DNA of 10,716 nt from Frankiales bacterium (GTDB taxonomy: Bacteria; Actinomycetota; Actinomycetes; Mycobacteriales; SCTD01). Every line of letters starts with the position of its first letter. Position 1 is the first letter of the stretch. Shown here one piece after another: positions 1 to 5,877 of this stretch. A model generated the notes under the pieces. That model saw only the letters and a list, made by a program, of their open reading frames with translations. It was not told the DNA's origin and did no database searches. Location of the stretch: contig JAODNF010000370.1 of NCBI GenBank assembly GCA_025464915.1, positions 1 through 10,716 on the forward strand, read 5' to 3'. The position numbers and the translations under genes were made by a program.

Positions 1-676
1 CCGCCATCTCGCCGGTGGTCAGGTTGCTGACGGCGGAGCCCAGGACGGCGAGGCGCGGTTTGCCGGTGTACCGGTAGGCGTTGACCTCGCGGGTGTCCCA
101 CAGCCTTCTGAGGTGACCGTCCGAGACCACCCCGAGGCCGACGCCGTAGGCGCTCACCAGGGTGCCGTCGCGCAGCCCGAGGTCGTCGCCCTGCCAGGGC
201 AGGTCGACGTCGAGCGGGGGCTCGACGGCGTCGCTCGCCCTGAGCCCGTAGGAGGCCGCGGCGAAGGCGCCGACCTTGTGCCCCTGGCCGTCGTCGCCCA
301 CCTGGATCAGAGCGCCGCCGACCTTGAGCAGCAGACCTGGGAAGAACGGCGACTCGGGGGCGTCCGAGACGGTGAGCCCTCCGAGGTCGCCGGCAGCGAC
401 GCTCGTCACCGTCTGCCCGGCAGCCGGTACGGCTGGGAAGCGGGTGCTCCCGGAGACCCGCCAGACCGCACCGGACGGGTCCTTCACGAGGGCCCCGGAG
501 CGGACCGGCAGGCGCCCGCCGTAGGGGTAGAGCGCCATCTCCGCCCAGGACACCGGGATGGCATTCGCGATGCTGAGGGCGTTCGCTGCGCGCACCGCGG
601 GCGTGACGCCGTAGGCCTTGCCGTCCCTCAGCAGGTAGGTACCGCTCGCGGGGGTGCGCAGCAGCGTGCCGTCGGG
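1..676 (-). repeat. Four degenerate protein modules in the C-terminal half of the M23 protein
   Basis: After the peptidase domain the protein holds four diverged segments of roughly 50-60 residues, beginning near residues 211 (DGTLLR), 270 (SGALVKD), 323 (PGLLLKV) and 380 (DGTLVS). Each opens with a G-x-L-(V/L) strand, followed by a short turn and a second strand such as TYLLRDGKAY, AVWRVSGSTR, LIQVGDDGQG or LGVVSDGHLR. The pattern suggests a beta-rich repeat, possibly for wall or polysaccharide binding. I read the alignment by eye; identity between modules is low. The fourth module reaches the window edge, so the full number is unknown. Confidence 0.5.
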
Positions 677-1306
677 GTGCGGGCCGCTGGCGGTCGGGGC
701 CGCGATGTGGTGCGCGGCCTTGAGCGAGTAGTAGGCGTCGTAGACGACGCCGCCCCACCCGGTGCCCTTGCGCAGCTCGAAGTGCAGGTGCGGGCCTGTC
801 GTCTCGGCGTTGCCGGAGTCACCGCGCCAGGCCACGAGCTGGCCCTGCAGGACGCGGACCCCCTCGGCGATGCCCGTCGGGAACGACCACTTCTGGGTTC
901 CCGAGCCGTCGTCCGTACCCGGGGTGTCGTTGTTCACGTGCAGGTACATGGCGGTCCACCCCGCAGCGGCGCCGGAGTCGCAGGCGATGCCGAGGTAGTT
1001 GCCGTCCCCGACCCGGGTCTCGCGCTTGAGGGTGACCACGGTCCCGCTGCACGCCGCGACCAGCGGCGACATCTTCGGACCCATCAGGTCCTGGCCCATG
1101 TGCTTGCGCGCGCAGCCCGACCGGCACGACAGGAAGGTGTCGCTGAAGGAGGTCGTGCCGACCACGGGGAACGTGATCGGCACGACGACCCGGTCGGTGC
1201 TGTAGACCGTGCCCGTCGTGTCGGTGGCGGTCCCGGCGACCGCTGGGGCGGCCGTCAGGCAGGCGCCGGCGACGAGCAGGGCAGTTGCGACGAGTTGGAC
1301 ACGCAT
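1..1306 (-). CDS. Secreted M23 family metallopeptidase with degenerate C-terminal modules (3' end outside window)
   Basis: Zinc-dependent peptidase of the M23 (LytM-like) family, expected to cut peptide cross-links of peptidoglycan outside the membrane. The ATG at 1306 begins a frame that stays open to the window edge, giving 435 residues and no stop. Residues 1-24 form a signal peptide: short basic start, hydrophobic core, and an AVA site before Gly25. The catalytic domain spans about residues 40-200. All expected residues are visible: the HxxxD motif (H69, D73) and the HLHFE motif (H173, H175) cover zinc binding and catalysis, and a YLH motif supplies H123. Four Cys in the exported part (61, 65, 86, 109) could form disulfides. 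From about residue 211 four loose repeats follow (see separate entry). A GAGGA ribosome site lies at 1314-1318, 7 bases before the start. The gene is divergent from helR. Family assignment is firm; the substrate is inferred. Confidence 0.9.
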   Translation of the reverse strand, partial: MRVQLVATALLVAGACLTAAPAVAGTATDTTGTVYSTDRVVVPITFPVVGTTSFSDTFLSCRSGCARKHMGQDLMGPKMSPLVAACSGTVVTLKRETRVGDGNYLGIACDSGAAAGWTAMYLHVNNDTPGTDDGSGTQKWSFPTGIAEGVRVLQGQLVAWRGDSGNAETTGPHLHFELRKGTGWGGVVYDAYYSLKAAHHIAAPTASGPHPDGTLLRTPASGTYLLRDGKAYGVTPAVRAANALSIANAIPVSWAEMALYPYGGRLPVRSGALVKDPSGAVWRVSGSTRFPAVPAAGQTVTSVAAGDLGGLTVSDAPESPFFPGLLLKVGGALIQVGDDGQGHKVGAFAAASYGLRASDAVEPPLDVDLPWQGDDLGLRDGTLVSAYGVGLGVVSDGHLRRLWDTREVNAYRYTGKPRLAVLGSAVSNLTTGEMA

Positions 1307-1340
1307 GTCCGTTTCCTCGACCGACGATCAAGAAGCCGCG

Positions 1341-1356
1341 TCACCCGGAGGGGTGA
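1341..1356. promoter_or_regulatory. Inverted repeat in the divergent M23/helR intergenic region
   Basis: TCACCC at 1341-1346 and GGGTGA at 1351-1356 are perfect reverse complements separated by GGAG. The site lies 35 bases before the M23 start and about 120 bases before the helR start. It could be a regulator site or a small hairpin in the M23 leader. No convincing -35/-10 pair was found in 1307-1477 on either strand, so its relation to a promoter is unknown. A 6-bp arm can arise by chance in such GC-rich DNA. Confidence 0.25.
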
Positions 1357-1468
1357 ACGGCGTCAGCCGCTGCCCCGCCCGGGCGCCAGGTTCTGGAGGA
1401 AGCGACGGGTTCTGCCCTGCTCCGGCGTCTGGTGCGGCAGACTGTTGGACCCCGTCGGAGCAAGGGTT

Positions 1469-1472
1469 GGAG
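1469..1472 (+). promoter_or_regulatory. Ribosome binding site that fixes the TTG start of helR
   Basis: GGAG is placed 5 bases before TTG 1478. No other in-frame start nearby has a comparable site; the TTG at 1445 has none. The start just before LSELSREVEREQ also fits the beginning of the N-terminal helix expected for this family. Confidence 0.6.
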
Positions 1473-1477
1473 CACGT

Positions 1478-3601
1478 TTGTCCGAGCTGTCCCGTGAGGT
1501 CGAGCGCGAGCAGGTCGTCGTCGACCGCGCCCTCATGCGGCTCGAGGTGCTGCGCTCGGAGGCGATGGTCCGCGAGCGCGAGACGCTCGCTCCCGGCGTC
1601 TCCACCCCGGGCGGCGTCTACGAGCGCGACGTCCAGGCCCTGGCGGCCGCTTCCCGGCGGGTCGACCTCGATGCCGCGGGTGAGGGCCTCGTGTTCGGGC
1701 GCCTCGACGTGCTGGAGGGCCCAGCGCTGCACATCGGCCGGCTCGGGCTCCGGACCGAGGACCAGGAGCCGATCGTCGTCGACTGGCGCGCGCCGGCGGC
1801 GGCGCCGTTCTACCGCGCCACGGCCGCCGACCCGCTCGGCGTGATCCGCCGCCGCACCATCACCTGCCGCGGTCAGCGGGTCGTGGGGGTGGAGGACGAG
1901 CTGCTCGACGCGGACGCCCAGCTCGACGGCACCGTCGTCGGCGACGGGGCCTTCCTCGCCGCCGTCTCGCGCGAGCGCACGTCGCTGATGCGCGACATCG
2001 TGGCGACGATCCAGCGCGAGCAGGACCTCGCGGTGCGCGCGCCGGACGACGGGGCCCTCGTGGTCACCGGCGGGCCGGGCACCGGCAAGACCGCCGTCGC
2101 GCTGCACCGCGTCGCCTACCTGATGTACGCCCGCCGCGACTGGTACTCCCGCCGCGGCGTGCTGGTCGTCGGTCCGTCGTCCGTCTTCATCGACTACATC
2201 GGCGCGGTGCTGCCGTCGCTCGGCGAGACCAGCGTGCGGCTGTCGGACCTCGGCAGCGTGCCCGCGCTCCCCCGCGACCTGACGCTCGACGGGGACGACG
2301 ACGCCGGGGCTGTGGCGGTCAAGGGCAGCGACCGGATGGTCGGGCTGCTCAAGCGGTCGGTACGGCACCTCTCGGGCGCACAGCGGCTCCGCGATGTGGA
2401 GCTGACCCGGTGGGGCTTCGGCCTGACGCTGTCGGTCGAGGAGATGCTGCGCCGCAAGTCCCAGGTCGGGCGCTCTCCTCGCAGCCACAACGCCGGACGC
2501 GTCGCCTTCACGAACGCCCTCGTCGACGTCCTGTGGCGGCAGTGGGAGCGCCGCCCCGGCGGGCAGAAGGAGGAACCCGGCGACCGGGAGGACTTCGGAC
2601 GCTGGCTGAAGGACGAGCCGGTCTTCGTCCGCGAGCTGGAGCGGGCCTGGCCGGTGCTGCGCCCGCTCGACGTCGTGGCAGCGCTCCGGGAGGGCGTCGT
2701 TCCCCTGGACAAGGTCGCGAAGGGCCTCTACGACGACGTCGAGCAGGGGGTGCTCGCGCGGTCGTGGCCGGTGACGTCGTTCAGCGCCGCCGACGCTGCC
2801 GTGCTCGACGAGCTCGCCTCGATCCTGGGGCCGCCCCCCGAGCCCGAGCCGTCCGAGGACGACTGGGACGAGCTGGCCGAGCTCGACGCCCTGGCCGCGA
2901 CGCACGAGGTCACGACGTTCGCCGACCGCAACCGGTCCGCCACTCGCGCGCCGGCGCTCGAGGCCGACTACCGCACCTACGCCCACGTCGTCGTCGACGA
3001 GGCGCAGGACGTCACGCCGATGCAGTGGCGGATGCTGGGCCGGCGCGCCCGGGGCGCGACCTGGACCATCGTCGGCGACTGGGCCCAGTCGGCGTGGCCG
3101 GACGTGTCGGAGGTCCGGCGCGCCCTCGACGAGGTGCTCGGGAAGGCACGCGTCCGGACGTCCGAGCTGTCCACCAACTACCGCACCAGCACCGAGATCG
3201 CGGCCCTGGCAGCGCGGGTGCTGTGGCGCATCGACGCCACCGCCGTCGCTCCAGCCGCGGTTCGCCAGACCGGCGTCAATCCCCTGTGGGTCAAGGGATC
3301 TGCGTCAGACGTCCCCTCGGCGGTCGCCGCTCTCCTCGGCCAGGTCAGCGGGACGGTCGGCGTCGTCGTACCCCGCTCGCTGCGCAGGGCGTGGACGTTC
3401 GACGACCCCCGGGTGTCGGTCGTCGACACCTGGCAGGTCAAGGGCCTGGAGTACGACGGCTGCGTCGTGGTGATGCCCGAGCTGGTGCTGTCGGAGTCGC
3501 TGTCGGAGGTGTCCGGCCTGCGCACGCTCTACGTGGCGCTGACCCGCGCCACCCAGCGGCTGGTCGTCGTCTCCGGCCACGACCAGGCCTGGCTCGACTA
3601 G
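1478..3601 (+). CDS. helR: HelR/HelD-type RNA polymerase-recycling motor ATPase
   Basis: Superfamily 1 helicase-like ATPase of the HelD/HelR group. These proteins bind RNA polymerase, remove it from stalled complexes and, for actinobacterial HelR, can displace rifamycins. Residues 1-60 are helical and charged, matching the N-terminal coiled-coil that enters the polymerase secondary channel. The HelD hallmarks FGRLD (73-77), IGR (86-88) and VDWRAP (101-106) follow. Motor motifs are complete: Walker A GGPGTGKT (198-205), DEAQD (507-511), GDWAQ (533-537), NYR (567-569), KGLEYD (655-660) and YVALTRA (685-691). About 300 residues separate motifs I and II, as usual for HelD insertions, with an acidic Pro-rich stretch near 450-475. 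I chose TTG 1478 because GGAG at 1469-1472 lies 5 bases upstream and the length, 707 aa, fits the family. The frame is open far upstream, but that part is antisense to the M23 gene. Rifamycin resistance is inferred from the family only. Confidence 0.9.
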   Translation: MSELSREVEREQVVVDRALMRLEVLRSEAMVRERETLAPGVSTPGGVYERDVQALAAASRRVDLDAAGEGLVFGRLDVLEGPALHIGRLGLRTEDQEPIVVDWRAPAAAPFYRATAADPLGVIRRRTITCRGQRVVGVEDELLDADAQLDGTVVGDGAFLAAVSRERTSLMRDIVATIQREQDLAVRAPDDGALVVTGGPGTGKTAVALHRVAYLMYARRDWYSRRGVLVVGPSSVFIDYIGAVLPSLGETSVRLSDLGSVPALPRDLTLDGDDDAGAVAVKGSDRMVGLLKRSVRHLSGAQRLRDVELTRWGFGLTLSVEEMLRRKSQVGRSPRSHNAGRVAFTNALVDVLWRQWERRPGGQKEEPGDREDFGRWLKDEPVFVRELERAWPVLRPLDVVAALREGVVPLDKVAKGLYDDVEQGVLARSWPVTSFSAADAAVLDELASILGPPPEPEPSEDDWDELAELDALAATHEVTTFADRNRSATRAPALEADYRTYAHVVVDEAQDVTPMQWRMLGRRARGATWTIVGDWAQSAWPDVSEVRRALDEVLGKARVRTSELSTNYRTSTEIAALAARVLWRIDATAVAPAAVRQTGVNPLWVKGSASDVPSAVAALLGQVSGTVGVVVPRSLRRAWTFDDPRVSVVDTWQVKGLEYDGCVVVMPELVLSESLSEVSGLRTLYVALTRATQRLVVVSGHDQAWLD

Positions 3602-3744
3602 GCCGGAGCCGCGGTGGCGGCCTTGCGCTCCCACTCGCGTCGGAAGACGTCCTCGACCTCGTTGTGCCGGCCGAACAGCTGCGGCAGGTCGTCGTAGCTG
3701 AGCCGCAGCGCGACGAGGTCCGCGGTGCCGGATGGCTGACAGCT
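3598..3744 (-). pseudogene. 3' remnant of an unidentified coding sequence
   Basis: Between the dehydrogenase stop and the helR stop the minus strand carries an open frame of about 48 codons ending in TAG at 3600-3598. It reads through segments such as LVALRLSYDDLPQLF and EVEDVFRREWERK. From the GGC near 3732 on, about 41 of 43 third positions are G or C, which is a strong sign of real coding DNA. There is no ATG, GTG or TTG in the frame, and the frame is closed upstream by a TGA at 3768-3766, inside the dehydrogenase gene. I do not recognise the family. The simplest reading is the C-terminal end of an older gene cut off where the operon now begins. Alternatives are a start-less tail reached by frameshift from the dehydrogenase, or a sequencing indel. 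The stop overlaps the helR stop through a shared CTAG, as expected for a former convergent neighbour. Confidence 0.5.
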
Positions 3745-4939
3745 ACAGGCCGAGGGTGCGGGCGATCAGCATGAGCTGGACCTCGGTGGTGCCCTCGCCG
3801 ATCTCGAGGATCTTCGAGTCCCGGTAGTGGCGCGCCACGAGGTACTCGTTCATGAAGCCGTAGCCGCCGTGGACCTGGGTGGCGTCACGCGCGTTGTCCA
3901 TCGCCGCCTCACCCGCGATCATCTTGGCGATCGAGGCCTCCTTCTTGAAGGGCAGGCCGGCGAGCATCTTCGCCGCCGCGTCGTAGTAGGCCACCCGGGC
4001 GGTGTGGGCACGAGCCTCCATCCGGGCGATCTTGAAGGAGATCGCCTGGTACTGCCCGATCGGCTTGCCGAACGCCTCGCGCTCCTTGGCGTACTTCACC
4101 GACGCGTCGACGCAGCCCTGGGCGACGCCGGTCGCCACGGCAGCGATCGCGATGCGCCCCTCGTCCAGGATCGACAGGAAGTTGGCGTAGCCGCGGCCCC
4201 GCTCGCCCAGCAGGTTCTCCTCGGGGACGCGCACGTCGTCGAAGGTCAGGGGATGGGTGTCGCTCGCGTTCCAGCCGACCTTGTCGTAGGCCGGCTCAGC
4301 GGTGAACCCCTTGGTCGGGACGGGTACGAGGATGCTCGAGATCTCCTTCTTGCCCGCGGCGTTGACGCCGGTGACCGCGGTGACCGTGACGAGCTTGGTG
4401 ATGTCGGTGCCGCTGTTGGTGATGAACGCCTTGGTCCCGTTGATCACCCACTGGCCGCCCTCGAGCGTGCCCGTCGTCGCGTCGTCGTCCATCGGGGTCT
4501 CGTCGACCACGCCGGTCGTGCGGGTGCCGCCGGCGTCGCTGCCCGCACCCGGCTCGGTGAGCCCGAAAGCGCCGAGGGCCGAACCGCTGGTCAGCATCGG
4601 GAGCCACTCCTGCTTCTGCTTCTCGGTGCCGAACCGATAGACCGGCATGGTGCCGAGGGAGCAGCCGGCCTCGAGCGTCATGGCGACGGACTGGTCGACC
4701 TTCGCGAGCTCCTCGAGCGCCAGGCAGAGGGTGAAGTAGTCGCCACCCATGCCGCCGTACTGCTCAGGGAAGGGCAGGCCGAACAGGCCCATCTCCCCCA
4801 TCTGCTTTACGACCTCGTAGGGGAAGGTGTGCGTCCTGTCGTGGTGGTACGAGACGGGCGCGACCACCTCGTTGGCGAACTCCTGCACGACCTTCTTGAG
4901 GGTCAGCTGGTCGTCGCTGAGACGGGTGTCCAGGGTCAT
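3743..4939 (-). CDS. Acyl-CoA dehydrogenase, short/branched-chain type (AcdH/FadE19-like)
   Basis: FAD enzyme oxidising an acyl-CoA to the 2-enoyl-CoA; here it probably supplies the first acyl-CoA step of branched-chain amino acid breakdown. The protein is 398 aa, normal for the family. Visible signatures are FGLTEPGAGSD (125-135), the NGTKAFITNSG segment (168-177) and VHGGYGFMNEY (356-366). The C-terminal EIGEGTTEVQ places the catalytic Glu at E382, as in medium/short-chain and isobutyryl dehydrogenases. Isovaleryl-CoA dehydrogenase instead uses a Glu in the preceding helix domain; the matching place here (ILDEGR) appears to hold Gly261. The ATG at 4939 overlaps the lyase stop by one base (TGATG) and has AAGGA 6 bases upstream. 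A longer frame running up to 5416 lies over the lyase gene and is rejected. It is last in the operon. The gene order resembles the Streptomyces acdH cluster (from memory), so broad branched-chain acyl-CoA activity is likely. Confidence 0.9.
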   Translation of the reverse strand: MTLDTRLSDDQLTLKKVVQEFANEVVAPVSYHHDRTHTFPYEVVKQMGEMGLFGLPFPEQYGGMGGDYFTLCLALEELAKVDQSVAMTLEAGCSLGTMPVYRFGTEKQKQEWLPMLTSGSALGAFGLTEPGAGSDAGGTRTTGVVDETPMDDDATTGTLEGGQWVINGTKAFITNSGTDITKLVTVTAVTGVNAAGKKEISSILVPVPTKGFTAEPAYDKVGWNASDTHPLTFDDVRVPEENLLGERGRGYANFLSILDEGRIAIAAVATGVAQGCVDASVKYAKEREAFGKPIGQYQAISFKIARMEARAHTARVAYYDAAAKMLAGLPFKKEASIAKMIAGEAAMDNARDATQVHGGYGFMNEYLVARHYRDSKILEIGEGTTEVQLMLIARTLGL

Positions 4940-5877
4940 CAGTCGTCCTTCTTCGCGAGGGCAGTCACTGCCCGGCTGGGTGACGGGCGGCCGAGCTGCT
5001 CGGCCATCCAGACGGAGGTGGCGACCAGCGCGTCGAGGTCGACGCCGGTCTCGATGCCGAGGCCATGGAGCTGCCAGAGCAGGTCCTCGGTGGCGAGGTT
5101 GCCCGTGGCGCTCTTCGCATAGGGGCAGCCGCCGAGGCCACCCGCGCTCGCGTCCACCACGGTGATGCCGTGCTGCAGCGCCACGAGCGTGTTGGCCAGG
5201 GCCTGGCCGTAGGTGTCGTGGAAGTGCACGGCGAGCTGGTCGACCGCGATCCCCTGCTCGCCCAGGGACGCCAGCAGCGCGGTGACCTGGCCGGGGGTCG
5301 CGACGCCGATGGTGTCGCCGAGGCTGAGCTCGGTGATGCCCATGTCGAACAGGCTGCGCGCGTGGCCGGCGACGACGTGCGGGTCGACGGGACCCTCCCA
5401 CGGGTCGCCGAAGCACATGGAGAGGTAGCCGCGCGCCATCAGGCCGGCGCCCCGGGCCCGGTCGACGACCGGCCTGAACATCTCGAGCGACTCGGCGACG
5501 GACCTGTTGAGGTTCTTCTGGGCAAAGGTCTCGGTGGCGCTGCCGAACACGGCGATCTCCCTCACCCCCGCATCGAGCGCCCGGTTGAGGCCCTTGTCGT
5601 TCGGGACGAGGACGGGCATCCGCACCCCGTCGGGGGGGTCGAGGAGCGCGAGCAGCTCCGCGGCGTCAGCGAGCTGCGGGACCCACTGGGGGCTGACGAA
5701 GCTGGTGGTCTCCACCGCCCGGTGACCCGCCGCGAGGAGCTGCCGGATGAACTCGGCCTTCACCTCGGTGGGGATGAGCGCCTTCTCGTTCTGGAGGCCG
5801 TCGCGGGCTCCGACCTCGTAGACGGTGACGCGCCTCGGCAGCCCGCTCACGGGGGCGACCCCGTAACCGGTGCTCAC
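4939..5877 (-). CDS. Hydroxymethylglutaryl-CoA lyase
   Basis: Splits (S)-HMG-CoA into acetoacetate and acetyl-CoA, the last step of leucine degradation. The 312-aa protein is a TIM-barrel enzyme of the HMGL-like group. Family residues are clear: VGARDGLQNE (22-31, with catalytic Arg25 and metal-binding Asp26), SLGDTIG (185-191), HFHDTYG (218-224, metal ligands His218 and His220) and GLGGCPYA (247-254) with catalytic Cys251, followed by TGNLATED. These separate it from isopropylmalate and homocitrate synthases. The GTG start at 5877 overlaps the TGA of the upstream gene in GTGA, and the 3' end overlaps the next ATG, so translation is probably coupled on both sides. No strong ribosome site precedes the GTG. 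Assignment is firm; this bacterial soluble form needs no targeting sequence and none is seen. Confidence 0.95.
   Translation of the reverse strand: MSTGYGVAPVSGLPRRVTVYEVGARDGLQNEKALIPTEVKAEFIRQLLAAGHRAVETTSFVSPQWVPQLADAAELLALLDPPDGVRMPVLVPNDKGLNRALDAGVREIAVFGSATETFAQKNLNRSVAESLEMFRPVVDRARGAGLMARGYLSMCFGDPWEGPVDPHVVAGHARSLFDMGITELSLGDTIGVATPGQVTALLASLGEQGIAVDQLAVHFHDTYGQALANTLVALQHGITVVDASAGGLGGCPYAKSATGNLATEDLLWQLHGLGIETGVDLDALVATSVWMAEQLGRPSPSRAVTALAKKDD

Noticed and set aside
113..1477. In-frame upstream extension of the helR frame by 455 codons
   Set aside because: It is antisense to the M23 gene, whose protein has a clear signal peptide and catalytic motifs. The extension has the Arg/Gly/Val-rich look of a GC-rich shadow frame, and HelD proteins begin at the N-terminal helix near 1478.
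1376..1478. ydaO-type (c-di-AMP) riboswitch upstream of the M23 gene
   Set aside because: The minus strand has GAACCCGTCGCTTCCTC, which recalls the 3' conserved stretch of that riboswitch, and wall hydrolases are known targets. The 5' half and the other conserved blocks are missing, and the space before helR is too short.
1328..2986. Long minus-strand open frame (552 codons) opposite helR
   Set aside because: It mirrors the codon bias of helR, resembles no known protein, and overlaps a gene with every SF1 motif intact.
3601..3622. GC-rich hairpin after helR as a bidirectional terminator
   Set aside because: GGCCG and CGGCC can pair, but the stem is 5 bp with a 12-base loop, has no U-tract, and lies within the coding-like remnant.
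4940..5416. Longer N-terminus for the acyl-CoA dehydrogenase
   Set aside because: The extra residues come from the lyase gene read in another frame. The ATG at 4939 has a good ribosome site, couples to the lyase stop and gives normal family length.
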